From an uncultured Treponema sp. (GTDB taxonomy: Bacteria > Spirochaetota > Spirochaetia > Treponematales > Treponemataceae), in NCBI GenBank assembly GCA_900316905.1, contig ONET01000005.1, positions 1 to 64,000 on the forward strand: a stretch of DNA of 64,000 bases, written 5' to 3'. The position numbers and the translations under genes were made by a program. Below the pieces are notes generated by a model, which searched no databases, was not told where the DNA came from, and was given only the letters and a program-made list of their open reading frames with translations. Of this stretch, positions 48,477 through 58,496 are shown one piece after another. Each line of letters begins with the position of its first letter. Positions within the stretch are counted from its first letter, which is position 1.

Positions 48477-50531
48477 CTACAAGTTTATCATGGCGCGGCG
48501 CTCTATGCAGTTTTGGCGCGCTCGGTTCAATATTTCTTCCGTCGCGGCCATGTAGGTTGAGCCTTGAGCGCGGGTAATCGCCGTGTAAACGATTTGTCGA
48601 TTTAAAAGCGGATGCCCGTCCTTCTCGGGCACAAAAATTAAAATCGCGTTGTAGCCAGAGCCTTGCGACTTGTGAATCGTAATCGCGTAAGCCACATCAA
48701 TTGCGTCCATCGGCAAAAGATACAGCGGATAAAAGACAAAGGAAGCGGCGCTGACAATTCCCGCCGTTTTTGATTGGCCGAATTTTCCGTCGCCAGTCTT
48801 TAAATCTTTTTTTACCATAAGGTATTTCAACGATTCGCCCTCTTGGGCCTTTAGCGTGACCACAATTCCCGAATCGCCGTTGTAAAGGTTGAACATCGCT
48901 TGATTTTTTGAAATCATCAAAAGCTCGCCTGTAAAAAATTCTTCCGCCGAATAAATTTTATTTTTCGCCGCGATGCGGGCGCAAATGTTTTTGTTAATCT
49001 GAACAACTCCCTTTTCGCCGTCGCGTTCAGCGCATAAAATGCGAGCCTTTACGGCGTCGCTCCATAGTTTGTCCAAAGATTTTTGCAAGCAATCTGGATC
49101 TTGATCCAAGTCTATTTCGTTGGCAAAACTGTCAGGCGCCGCCAAGCTGTCGTAAAAACTTTCGCTCCATTTTGCGGTCATTTCTTCTATCGCGCTTTGC
49201 TTTTCTTTTTGACTTTTTGCAAAAAAAATGTCGTTAAAAATCACTACAGGATTTTCATTAGAATTTTTTGGCGGAACGCAAAAAGCGTTTTTTTCTTTCC
49301 ATGAATTCCAAGCGCAAAAATAATCCGCAAGCTTGAAGGGCGCGCCTTTCAAGCCTTCGCGCAAAGGAATGTCTTTTTGCATCGCGTTTTTTAGCGCGCC
49401 GACCATTGAATTGTCGTTAAAACGGTTGGACTCAACAAGCTCAACGACGCTTTCTGTCTTTTTTGCAAGAAGTTCTTGGTCTTTGTCTCCCAAGATATAG
49501 ACGCGCGCCTTGTCCGGAATCGCTTCCAACAAAGAAGCAAAAAGCGTTATGTCTATCATGCTGGATTCGTCAATCACAAAAATCGAATTTCCCAAAAATT
49601 GATTTTGGCTGTTGTAGGAAAAATCATTTTTCGCGGGATTGTAGCTCAATAGCCTATGGACAGTAAAAGCCTGCGCTGAATTTATTTTTTCAAAAATCGC
49701 CGAATATCTTTCGCGCTCTTCCTTGTCAAGTTTTTCCAACGTGTCCGACACGCTTTCTTTTAACCGGTCGGCAGCCTTTCCGCTTGGAGCGGCAAGGTAA
49801 ATCGAGCGTTCTTGACATTCGGGATTTTTCAACAGTTCCCAAAGCAAATAACAAACAACCGTAGTCTTTCCTGTGCCTGGACCGCCGGTAATTATTAGGT
49901 TTTCCTTTTGGCCGCGGACAATCGCCTGCGCTTGAGCGTCCTTCAACTTTATCGAACCAAAAGAATTTTTTGACGTGATGTCAAAGAAATATTTTTTTAT
50001 CCGTTCACATTCTCCGGAATTGTCGTTCCATTTGGAATTCTTTTTTTGCGTAAAAAGTTTTTTTATTCTTTCTTCGATTATAGTTTTGGCCAAAAAATAT
50101 TTTTTTGCAAAAAGATATTTTTTTCCGCTTTCTTTTTCGGAAAAAACTTCAAATGGCAAACCTGTTTTTTCTATGCCTTTTAAATCCAACAAACCCGCGC
50201 CAAGAATATCGTCAAAAAATTTTTTGTCCGTCGCGCCTTCATCCGATTTTCCGGCGACCAAAAGAAGGCCGTTCCATTTTTTTAGCCAGTCTGACATCAA
50301 TTCACTTTTGTCCAATGGAATGCATGTGTTTCCGTCATCCAACATCGAAAAGTAAACGCACAAAACGTCAAGGGCGCAGTCAGTCAAAGTCGGGTCAAGT
50401 TTTTTCAGCGTATTCAAAACCTTTTCCCAAAGCGGCGAAATGCCGTTCAACGCATGGATTTTTTCAAAAAAGTTTTTAAATCTTTTTGGGCTGCCGGAAC
50501 ATTCCACATTCTTATTTTTTTTCTCGTTCAT
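48477..50531 (-). CDS. recD: RecD, exodeoxyribonuclease V alpha subunit
   Basis: A 684-residue SF1B helicase. Walker A is ITGGPGTGKTTVVCYLLWEL (about 216-235), Walker B FVIDESSMIDITLFASLL, motif III YILGDKDQ, and the C-terminal AYAITIHKSQGSGYNAILI plus YTAITRAQGSTYMA are motifs V and VI. It runs on the 5'-ended strand in the RecBCD complex for double-strand break repair. It starts one base after the recB stop. Confidence 0.93.
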   Translation of the reverse strand: MNEKKNKNVECSGSPKRFKNFFEKIHALNGISPLWEKVLNTLKKLDPTLTDCALDVLCVYFSMLDDGNTCIPLDKSELMSDWLKKWNGLLLVAGKSDEGATDKKFFDDILGAGLLDLKGIEKTGLPFEVFSEKESGKKYLFAKKYFLAKTIIEERIKKLFTQKKNSKWNDNSGECERIKKYFFDITSKNSFGSIKLKDAQAQAIVRGQKENLIITGGPGTGKTTVVCYLLWELLKNPECQERSIYLAAPSGKAADRLKESVSDTLEKLDKEERERYSAIFEKINSAQAFTVHRLLSYNPAKNDFSYNSQNQFLGNSIFVIDESSMIDITLFASLLEAIPDKARVYILGDKDQELLAKKTESVVELVESNRFNDNSMVGALKNAMQKDIPLREGLKGAPFKLADYFCAWNSWKEKNAFCVPPKNSNENPVVIFNDIFFAKSQKEKQSAIEEMTAKWSESFYDSLAAPDSFANEIDLDQDPDCLQKSLDKLWSDAVKARILCAERDGEKGVVQINKNICARIAAKNKIYSAEEFFTGELLMISKNQAMFNLYNGDSGIVVTLKAQEGESLKYLMVKKDLKTGDGKFGQSKTAGIVSAASFVFYPLYLLPMDAIDVAYAITIHKSQGSGYNAILIFVPEKDGHPLLNRQIVYTAITRAQGSTYMAATEEILNRARQNCIERRAMINL

Positions 50532-50532
50532 C

Positions 50533-53500
50533 TTACTTTCCTTGAGTGATTAACCTTTCGCATATATTTTTAAACGCTTCCTTAAGGTCGCTCCAGCTGT
50601 TCCATGTTTGAGCGTAAATTCCTTTTGAAGTGTCCTTTTGGCAATAACGAACGTACACATAATAAATTCCGCCAAAACGCTCGTTAAAAACGCTTTCTTC
50701 GTCGCCGCCGTAAAATTCCTTCAGCCAAAGAATCAAACAGTAAGAATACATAACCCGCTGTATCGCATACTTTTCGTCGGTAATATTCTTAAACAAATCG
50801 CCGTCCATTTCTTGAGAAAAGTCCAAGCTGTTGCTTTTCCAATCCACAAGCGAATAAATTTCCTTGCCGTCAACCTGCCGTTTAAAAATCAAGTCAATGG
50901 CGCCGTCGCAAAAATTTTCCAACGCCTTTGATTGGCCGTTCGTGAATTGGGAAACCATGTCAAATCTTGCCTCTGACGAACGGCAGTCCCAAGATATTTG
51001 GCTCAACGAAAAATCGCCGCCAGTTTGCGCGCCGCCGCAAATCTCAGGCAAACGCGCGTTTAACGTGTTCCAAATAAAATTCGCGGTTTGCTCACGCCAT
51101 TTTAAGCTGTCTTCTTGATCTATTTCCATTCCATGCCGCGAGAAGCATCTGTCAATCAAAGAGCGCGCAAAATCATCGGCGCAAAATTCATTCAAGTCCA
51201 TTTTTGCGGCTTTTAAAAAGTCAATTTTTTCAAACGCCTCATGCACCGCGCTTCCTAAAAAACTTCCTTTTGGATACGATGCGGCGATTGTAGACGGCGG
51301 CGTAAAAATTCCAAAAGCATTGTCATCGCGCAAAACAGCCTTTGCGTTATTGTCAAAATCTAAAAGAGAAATTTGCGCGCTCGAATTTTGCTCTTTGTCC
51401 AAACGCTCTGAATTTTCTTCAACGTCCACTTCGGAAGCGTTCGCCCGCGCAAGAGAACTATATGAATGTTTTTTCAAGCCTAGTTGCGGAATCTTCATGG
51501 CGACTTTTTTCACTTCCACAAGCTGATCGTCGAAAGTAGCGGAATCTGTTTCGCCATTGTTGTCTGACGCGCGCTTCAAAATTTCCACGGCGCGTTTTTT
51601 CAATTCATCTTTTTCAAGCTCAGCTTTTTTTTCATTGACGTTCTCCAATGAGAAGCAAGCGAAAGACTTTTTGTTTTCAGGATCAGCCATGAAAGCGGCA
51701 AAATTATTTCCAAGGAACTCAAGGCTCACGCCGTTGTTGCCAGGCTTGACCCATTTTTCATAAAACGGAAGAATCATCAACGACGACGCGCGAGTGTAAG
51801 CGACATAAAAAAGCCTTCGCCATTCATAGCCTTCTTCCGCTTTCATCTGTCCCTTGCCATAATCGGAAAAACTCAAGCGCGCCTCATTTCCAGCGTCTTT
51901 AGCATGGTAAAGATAAGCGGCGGGAATTCTTGGATACGAGCCTTTGAATCCACAAGATGCTATTACAACAGGAAACTCCAATCCTTTTGACGCATGGATT
52001 GTCATAATTTGAACGCTGTCAAAATTCGTTCCCTTTGCTACCAAATTTCCATCATCTTCCGAAGATTCCGAGGAAACCGAAAGACGCGCAAGATGCTTGG
52101 CCGCTTCTTCCAACGAGCACTCGTTTGAATAAAGACACTCGGCTATGTAATTTCCGATTTGCCTAAACTTTGAAATTGACTGAATGTTTTGGGAATTTGA
52201 CAAGGATTCTTCAATCTTGGAGTCTTCAAAAATAGCTTCAATGAGCTTTGCCCATTGACTCTTTTCCGCGATCTTTCGCCAAGAAAGAATTTTTTGCCGC
52301 GCCTCGTTGGCTGGATTGTCAAATTTTTCGTCGCTAATTTCTTCCAACGGAATTCCAAAAAACTTTGTCCAAAGCGCCTCGCTTAAAAACGCTCGGTTTC
52401 TTCCGTTAAAATCATTGGCGCAAATCGCGTTTAGAATAGAAATCCAGCTGGCGCATTCCATGCCTTGAAAAAGATTTTTGTCTTTGTAACGGTAAAATGG
52501 AACTCCGTATTCCTTCAAGACATTTTCTATGACATCCATTTCCGACGAGGTTCTCGCAAGGACGGCAAAATCACGAAACGAAACGTTCCTCATGACAGGC
52601 TTTTTTTCTTCCTTGCTTTTTTTCTTGTCGTAAACACGAAGATTCGTTTCGCTCTTGTTTTTGTAAGCGCAACATTCAATTATTTTTTTGACGGCAAATT
52701 CCGCAAAATCAACAGGAACTGCTGGATTGTCATTGCTTCCAAAAATCCAAAACGGCGCCGTCTCGCTTCCATTGAATGTCGCGGGCTTTATTTTGCTTTC
52801 CTCTTTGTCAGGCGCTTTTGAACATTCAAATTCTTGCTCGACAAAAAACTTGACTTTCTCATCGCCATCGGCGGCTTCTTTTTCCTTAAACAATTTATTG
52901 CACGCGTTTATCATCGCGGTTGACGAACGGAAGTTTGTCTTTAAGCAACGCGCGTCGCCGCCGCTTTCCGAAACTTCTTGGACGGCAGTTTTGTAAACGT
53001 TTACATCGGCGCCTTGAAACGCAAAAATAGACTGCTTGGGATCGCCGACAACAATTATCTTATGCTCGGCTTTTTCCTTGGCGGAACCTTTCATAAAAAT
53101 TGTTTTAAAAATATCCCATTGCTTTTGGTTTGTGTCTTGGAACTCGTCAATAATCGCGAGCGTGTATTTTTCACGCAATTTTTTCGCAAGCCCGGATTCT
53201 TTTTTGCAAACCGCTTCGCGAGTGTTTCTAATCATGTCGTCAAAAGTTTGCTGTTTGCGCGAAAGCTTTTCTTTTTGCCATGCAAGATAGAGTCTTGAAA
53301 GTGTCTTCCTGTAAAAGCGGCGGACTTTATACTTTTCCACATTAGACAAGTTTGCGTTTGTTCCAATTCTAGAAAACGCTTTTTTATATTTGTCGGAAGA
53401 GCCGTCGCTTTTTAGCAAGTCATCACATTCATCAAAAGTGAACAAGTAGCTTGGAAGCGTTTTTGTAGCCTCTTTTACAACGGCAATCTCATCCAAGGCC

Positions 53501-54033
53501 ACAATGCTTTTGTCCTCGCTTCCGTCGCGCCGCAAATAGTATTTTCCGACCGCGGCCAAAAAAACAGATTTCATGCCATCGATTAAATCCGCTTTCTTTG
53601 ACGAAGACATATAAATATCTTTGAATGACGCGTCATTCTTCAATTCATCGCGGATCCATTTGTCAATGAACAAGGACAATTCGCCTTCGTCTATTAAATT
53701 CAGAGAATAAGGCTGGCGCGCGACAAATGAAAATTCCTCCAGTGTTTTTTGGCAAAAGGAATGAATCGTAAAAATCGGAGCGTTGTCAACATCCGCGTGT
53801 CTATTCAAAGCCAAAAGCTTTTCGCGAATTCTGTGCTTCAATTCGCCGACGGCTTTTTCAGTGTAAGTGACAATAAGAATTTTTTCCAAAGGGTAGCCAT
53901 TTTCAACCAGCTTTCCTACCAAATTCTCTATCGTATATGTTTTTCCAGTTCCAGCCGAAGCCTCGATATACATCGACTTAAAATCGCTGGCGTCAAAATC
54001 GTCAACATTAAATTCCATCAAATTTCTTGCCAT
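50533..54033 (-). CDS. recB: RecB, exodeoxyribonuclease V beta subunit
   Basis: A helicase-nuclease of about 1166 residues. Walker A is EASAGTGKTYT near the N-terminus, FTIHSFCQKTLEEFSF is the 1A/1B region, AIIDEFQDTNQKQWDIF is Walker B, VVGDPKQSIFAFQGADV is motif III, and IMTIHASKGLEFPVV is motif V. The C-terminal nuclease domain has DGAIDLIFK ... YSLVDWKSN, the catalytic D and D-x-K. I prefer the ATG at 54033, which has AAGAGG nine bases ahead and follows the recC stop. An ATG at 54054 lies inside recC and lacks a ribosome site. Confidence 0.94.
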   Translation of the reverse strand: MARNLMEFNVDDFDASDFKSMYIEASAGTGKTYTIENLVGKLVENGYPLEKILIVTYTEKAVGELKHRIREKLLALNRHADVDNAPIFTIHSFCQKTLEEFSFVARQPYSLNLIDEGELSLFIDKWIRDELKNDASFKDIYMSSSKKADLIDGMKSVFLAAVGKYYLRRDGSEDKSIVALDEIAVVKEATKTLPSYLFTFDECDDLLKSDGSSDKYKKAFSRIGTNANLSNVEKYKVRRFYRKTLSRLYLAWQKEKLSRKQQTFDDMIRNTREAVCKKESGLAKKLREKYTLAIIDEFQDTNQKQWDIFKTIFMKGSAKEKAEHKIIVVGDPKQSIFAFQGADVNVYKTAVQEVSESGGDARCLKTNFRSSTAMINACNKLFKEKEAADGDEKVKFFVEQEFECSKAPDKEESKIKPATFNGSETAPFWIFGSNDNPAVPVDFAEFAVKKIIECCAYKNKSETNLRVYDKKKSKEEKKPVMRNVSFRDFAVLARTSSEMDVIENVLKEYGVPFYRYKDKNLFQGMECASWISILNAICANDFNGRNRAFLSEALWTKFFGIPLEEISDEKFDNPANEARQKILSWRKIAEKSQWAKLIEAIFEDSKIEESLSNSQNIQSISKFRQIGNYIAECLYSNECSLEEAAKHLARLSVSSESSEDDGNLVAKGTNFDSVQIMTIHASKGLEFPVVIASCGFKGSYPRIPAAYLYHAKDAGNEARLSFSDYGKGQMKAEEGYEWRRLFYVAYTRASSLMILPFYEKWVKPGNNGVSLEFLGNNFAAFMADPENKKSFACFSLENVNEKKAELEKDELKKRAVEILKRASDNNGETDSATFDDQLVEVKKVAMKIPQLGLKKHSYSSLARANASEVDVEENSERLDKEQNSSAQISLLDFDNNAKAVLRDDNAFGIFTPPSTIAASYPKGSFLGSAVHEAFEKIDFLKAAKMDLNEFCADDFARSLIDRCFSRHGMEIDQEDSLKWREQTANFIWNTLNARLPEICGGAQTGGDFSLSQISWDCRSSEARFDMVSQFTNGQSKALENFCDGAIDLIFKRQVDGKEIYSLVDWKSNSLDFSQEMDGDLFKNITDEKYAIQRVMYSYCLILWLKEFYGGDEESVFNERFGGIYYVYVRYCQKDTSKGIYAQTWNSWSDLKEAFKNICERLITQGK

Positions 54034-54037
54034 GCCC

Positions 54038-57000
54038 TTACGCCTCTTCTTCATCGCTCAATTGAATGAATTCCATCAACTCAATCTGACGATTGACGGC
54101 CTCTTTCCATTGGCCCTCAAAGCCGTCATTTGTATAACCAATGTCTGTCCAAACATTGAACAAATCTTTCTTTGAAAAATATTTCCAAGCCCCGTATTCG
54201 CCCAAAAGCTTGTCCTCCAAATCAGAAAGCGACGTCGGATGGAATTTTTCATCAATGACAAGCGAATATGGGACGCACGCCGTTTGCCGCTCGACATACA
54301 TCGCCCAATAAATTTTTCTAAGCATTTCTTGCGCCCCAATACGACTGACGCCGCGCGGAAGACTTTGCTCTTCCAAACTTGAATTACCGTCCTTGCAACT
54401 GACAACATACATGGTGATTTCATATTCATCATCGTCGTCTTGCGGCAGGCTTGCAAGCAAAGCGAGCGCGCTTATGTAGCCTCCAAGACAATTGTTGGAA
54501 TTATTCAATTCAAATGTCACAATTTTTTTCGTCGCCTTAAAATTTTTATTGTGCCAAGCAAGTTGACCGCTCAAAAGCCATTCCTTTTCTTTTCCAAAAA
54601 TTTCTTGCTTTATCAAAAGATTCGCGCTCGCGTCGTATTCCAAAAGTTTTCTTGCTTCACAAGCGACGGCGTCTTGGCTTATCCTTTCGTTTATTGACTG
54701 GCAATCGCGCTTGATTTTTTCAAAAGCTTGCTCGCCAAAAAAACTGTCAGGCAAGAGACTTTCGTTCTTTAGCCTTTGGAAAAAATCCGATTCGTCAACG
54801 CCTTTAAAAAGTTCTTTCCGTAAAATTGCCGATGTCAAAGGATCGAAATCCAGCGGCTCAAATTCCTGCCGCTCCGACTCAAAGTCTTCGCCGTCATACG
54901 AAAATAAATTTTTTGCCATAAACACAAAGGGGTCGTCCAAAAAGTTCTTCATCTTTGAGATCGTGACTCGATCCGGCAAATTTTTCACGGCTCCGCTATA
55001 TTCTCCGCTCGCGCTTTTGGCGGAACTTTGCCCAGAAAGCCTTTTCTTTCCATCGCCTTCAAAAGCCTCTTTGTTTTTTAACATTTCAAAACTTCGTTTG
55101 TTCCTAAAAGAACGTTTTGTGAAAAGTTCGCTCCAAGGACGGTCCTCGTCAATGCCCAACTCAACTTCCAAATCGCTCTTTTGGCCGCTCTTGTCCAAAC
55201 ATTCCAACAAATCCTCAACAAGCGAGGACATGTAAAAATCCTCGTCTTTTTTTAGATTCTTGTTCACATAGCTAATGAAAAAGCCTTCTTGCGCGGCCAT
55301 AAGTTGACACAAAAAAGCGTTCTTGTAACGAGCCGGAATGGAGTCGTCGCCCTTTTGTATGTCATGCTTTCTCAAATCCAAAACACTTTCTCTGTCCACG
55401 CCAGGAAGCGACTTTGAATCACAACCCATGAAAAATACATATTTCGCGGAAAGAATTCTGTTAGGCTTAAAGTCAGAAAAAGTCACTGCGTTTGAAAGAA
55501 TTGTTCCGCGCGAAAATTCCGACGCGGCGATTGAATCAAAAAGCGAAAAAGCCAGCGTGTCAATATTTACAGAGCCGTGTTCGCCGGCAATAGTTTTTTG
55601 ACATTCGATTTCATAAATCACGTCGTTAAAAACATACTTCTCGCAAAGCAAGTCGGGGTCTTCTTCCGCCGCCGCGTCGCCAGGCAAAATCCATTTTTCA
55701 AGCATTTCCTTGACCGCGTCCACTTGCTCTATGTTCAACAAGCCTTCAACGCAAGCCTTTCCAATGCAAAGCCAATCATTCAATTCGTCAACCGCTTGGA
55801 CAAAATCATAAAGCGAAGAATCGTCGGCGCTGTCCAGCGTTTCATACGGAAGCCATTGGCCTTTGCCGCAGCAAACAACATCCTTTGAAAGCCTGGAAAG
55901 CAAAAGCCGCGCTTTGGCTTTCTCCCAATCTTCAACGCCATCTCTGTCTCGGTATACATTCAAGTCAACCGTCCAGCCAACCCAGGCGCCGACTTCCTCA
56001 TCGCTAATTCCGCGCGCCGCTTGGACAAGCTTGTTCCGCAAGAGCGAAAACAAATCGCTGCGGCTAAAATAGCCCTTTTGCAAAATCCCGAACAAAACGC
56101 CAAGAGCTTCCGCGGCAAGGGAACTTTTTGAAGACGAATCGGCAAAGATGTACGGAACATATGGAAATGAATCGCCTACAGGATTTGTTTGGTCAAAAAC
56201 TTGTTCAATGGACACCTTGTATTCTTGAATGGCGGGCGCCAAGACAAGAATGTCGCCCAAGCGCGCCCCGTTTTTTAGCAACGCGCAAATTTTTGAATGA
56301 AGCGCCTCGGTTTCGCGCAAGCGCGAAGGGGCGGCGGTTAAAGTTAAAAAGCCTTTTTTCTTTAGGCTTTCGTTGAGCTTTTTATTTATAAAAGCGTTTT
56401 CGTCGCAGACCGCCGCCGCCCCGGATTTTTGGTCATCCCAAAGGTTCAAGTTGCAGCGGCCAAAATCGACCCATTTTTTTACAAGCGAATTTTGGCTTGC
56501 GCTTTCGTTTGGCGGAGTTTGCAAAAAAACATAAAGGTCGTTTGACTCTGAAAATTTGTTCAAAAGCGCCCGGTAGTATTGTCCCATTCCGCAAAAGCCA
56601 AAAATAAAGACAGGCCGCTTGGGATTCCAGTTAAAGGAAATTTTTCCGCCGTTCATTTGGGCGCTTTTTTGCGCAAGACGGCAAATCGTTACAAAGCTTT
56701 CTTTTTCGTCAAATATTTTTTCCAACTCGCCGCCGTCGCCAAAAATGTCTTCCGACAATTTTTTTTGCCAAGGAGATTTTTTCCAAAAATCCGCTTTTGA
56801 AATTTCCTCCGAGCGGGTAACTTCATAGTCAATCAAAAGCGCCGATATTTCCTTTGAAAAATCATAAAGCCTAATTGGATTGATTGTCTTTTTTTTGCCG
56901 TCTTGGTCAATCAAGTATTCCGCCACGTCGTCAGAAAGGCTTTCGGCGTAAAATTTTTTTTCGCCGCCAGTTTCCGTCACAGAGCTAAGCTTGCTCACAA

Positions 57001-57301
57001 CAACATCGCGCAAAAGTTCCGGCGGAAGGCGCCTGTATCTAGTCGGGGAATTCTTGGGGCTTGCAATGTCAAAAAGAAAATTTTCAACGCCGGCCGTCTT
57101 TAAATTTAAAATTACAGAATCTTTTCCCGCGTTTTTTTTAAGCAGCCGCAGCTTGTACCACTGTTCCATCTTATTGTCGGAAAAAATGACTAGCGGCGAA
57201 AAAAAAGGATTGTCCGTTTTTTTCCAACAACGAACAATCTCTTCTTGCATTTTGTCAGCAAGAGTTTCCAAATCCAACGACGCGTAAATTTTCTTTGACA
57301 T
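54038..57301 (-). CDS. recC: RecC, exodeoxyribonuclease V gamma subunit
   Basis: A 1087-residue RecC subunit. The N-terminus (LVIFSDNKMEQWYKLRLLKK; GVENFLFDIASPKNSPTRYR) matches the inactive helicase-like region, and ILVLAPAIQEYKVSIEQVFD and KYVFFMGCDSKSLPGVDRES are further family blocks. RecC binds the unwound strand and reads Chi. The recC-recB-recD order and one- to five-base junctions indicate a single operon. AAAGGA and a TATACT box precede the ATG. It diverges from the methyltransferase gene at 57387. Confidence 0.92.
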   Translation of the reverse strand: MSKKIYASLDLETLADKMQEEIVRCWKKTDNPFFSPLVIFSDNKMEQWYKLRLLKKNAGKDSVILNLKTAGVENFLFDIASPKNSPTRYRRLPPELLRDVVVSKLSSVTETGGEKKFYAESLSDDVAEYLIDQDGKKKTINPIRLYDFSKEISALLIDYEVTRSEEISKADFWKKSPWQKKLSEDIFGDGGELEKIFDEKESFVTICRLAQKSAQMNGGKISFNWNPKRPVFIFGFCGMGQYYRALLNKFSESNDLYVFLQTPPNESASQNSLVKKWVDFGRCNLNLWDDQKSGAAAVCDENAFINKKLNESLKKKGFLTLTAAPSRLRETEALHSKICALLKNGARLGDILVLAPAIQEYKVSIEQVFDQTNPVGDSFPYVPYIFADSSSKSSLAAEALGVLFGILQKGYFSRSDLFSLLRNKLVQAARGISDEEVGAWVGWTVDLNVYRDRDGVEDWEKAKARLLLSRLSKDVVCCGKGQWLPYETLDSADDSSLYDFVQAVDELNDWLCIGKACVEGLLNIEQVDAVKEMLEKWILPGDAAAEEDPDLLCEKYVFNDVIYEIECQKTIAGEHGSVNIDTLAFSLFDSIAASEFSRGTILSNAVTFSDFKPNRILSAKYVFFMGCDSKSLPGVDRESVLDLRKHDIQKGDDSIPARYKNAFLCQLMAAQEGFFISYVNKNLKKDEDFYMSSLVEDLLECLDKSGQKSDLEVELGIDEDRPWSELFTKRSFRNKRSFEMLKNKEAFEGDGKKRLSGQSSAKSASGEYSGAVKNLPDRVTISKMKNFLDDPFVFMAKNLFSYDGEDFESERQEFEPLDFDPLTSAILRKELFKGVDESDFFQRLKNESLLPDSFFGEQAFEKIKRDCQSINERISQDAVACEARKLLEYDASANLLIKQEIFGKEKEWLLSGQLAWHNKNFKATKKIVTFELNNSNNCLGGYISALALLASLPQDDDDEYEITMYVVSCKDGNSSLEEQSLPRGVSRIGAQEMLRKIYWAMYVERQTACVPYSLVIDEKFHPTSLSDLEDKLLGEYGAWKYFSKKDLFNVWTDIGYTNDGFEGQWKEAVNRQIELMEFIQLSDEEEA

Positions 57302-57351
57302 AATTCTTGGTCCTTTGTTCAGTATATAATAGCATATTTTTTTTTACAAGG

Positions 57352-57380
57352 TTGAAAAATTCTTTTTTACTTGCTATTAT
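57352..57380 (+). promoter_or_regulatory. Leaderless promoter of the second APE-like block
   Basis: TTGAAA, 17 bases, TATTAT, TCAAGC and the ATG at 57387. No Shine-Dalgarno sequence is present. Confidence 0.6.
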
Positions 57381-57386
57381 TCAAGC

Positions 57387-58496
57387 ATGAAAAAAAATTC
57401 CGCCTTTGACATGCATAAATTTTCAGAGGATAAAATTTCAGCCATAGACGCAAAATTTGAAGCGCAAAAAATCGCCTTCGCGCCGCTTTGCTTTCAGGCC
57501 ATCCGGGCCTTGCTTGAACTTGGAATAATGCGGGCCATCAACGATGCCGGCGACGACGGAATCAGCGTTAGCGACCTTTGCGAAAAGACAGGCGTTTCCG
57601 AATACGGAATAAAAGTTCTTTCCGAAATGGCAGTCGGAATGAACGTGCTCAAATTAAAAAAAGTCGGCGAAAGCGAAAAATTGCGCTTGGGAAAAATCGG
57701 TTGGTTTTTGCTCGAAGACAATTTGACAAGGGTAAATTTTAATTTTGCAAATGACATTTGTTACAAGGGCGCCTTTGACTTGCTTGACTCAATACGCAAC
57801 TCAAAGCCCGAAGGCCTGAAAGTTTTTGGAAGCCAATGGACAACGCTTTACGAAGCGCTTGCCACGCTTCCGCCAAAAGAAAAAAAATCTTGGTTTGACT
57901 TTGACCACTTTTACAGCGACATCGCCTTCCCGCAAGCGCTTCCAATCGTTTACGCGCAAAAGCCAAAAGTTCTTTTTGACATCGGCGGAAACACAGCCAA
58001 GTGGGCCATCGCTTCCTGCAAATACGACCCCGACGTCAACATAAAAATAATCGACCTGCCAGGACAAACCGCCGTGGCCGAAAAGAACGCCGCGGCCGCA
58101 GGCTTTGCCGACCGCATTTCCACCTGCGCCGGAAACATTTTGGACGACCAAACAATTTTGCCGCCAGGAGCCGACGCCGTTTGGATGAGCCAGTTCTTGG
58201 ACTGCTTTAGCCTTCATCAAGTTACAAAAATCTTAAAGAAAATCCACGCGGCCGCAAGCGACAAAACACTCGTTTACGTTTTGGAGCCGCTTTGGGACCA
58301 GCAGCGCTTTGAGGCGGAATCCTACGCCTTGCAAGCCACAAGCCTTTACTTTACTTGCATCGCAAACGGCAACAGCAAAATGTACCGCTACAAAGAATTG
58401 GTAGACGCAATCGAAGCCGGCGGCTTTGAATTAAAGACCGCCCACCACAATTTGGGAAGCAACTGCTATTCCCTGCTAGTGTTCAGGAAAAAATAA
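57387..58496 (+). CDS. SAM-dependent methyltransferase of the second APE-like block
   Basis: A 369-residue O-methyltransferase-like protein. An N-terminal winged-helix dimerisation part (QAIRALLELGIMRAINDAGD with SVSDLCEKTGVSEYGIKVLS) precedes a Rossmann domain with motif I VLFDIGGNTAKWAIA and the acidic end of strand beta-2 (KIIDLPGQ). A methyltransferase of this build is the usual first gene of aryl polyene clusters, where it methylates the aryl head. Promoter TTGAAA (57352-57357), 17 bases, TATTAT (57375-57380), six bases, ATG: no leader is left. The stop overlaps the next start (TAATG). Confidence 0.85.
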   Translation: MKKNSAFDMHKFSEDKISAIDAKFEAQKIAFAPLCFQAIRALLELGIMRAINDAGDDGISVSDLCEKTGVSEYGIKVLSEMAVGMNVLKLKKVGESEKLRLGKIGWFLLEDNLTRVNFNFANDICYKGAFDLLDSIRNSKPEGLKVFGSQWTTLYEALATLPPKEKKSWFDFDHFYSDIAFPQALPIVYAQKPKVLFDIGGNTAKWAIASCKYDPDVNIKIIDLPGQTAVAEKNAAAAGFADRISTCAGNILDDQTILPPGADAVWMSQFLDCFSLHQVTKILKKIHAAASDKTLVYVLEPLWDQQRFEAESYALQATSLYFTCIANGNSKMYRYKELVDAIEAGGFELKTAHHNLGSNCYSLLVFRKK

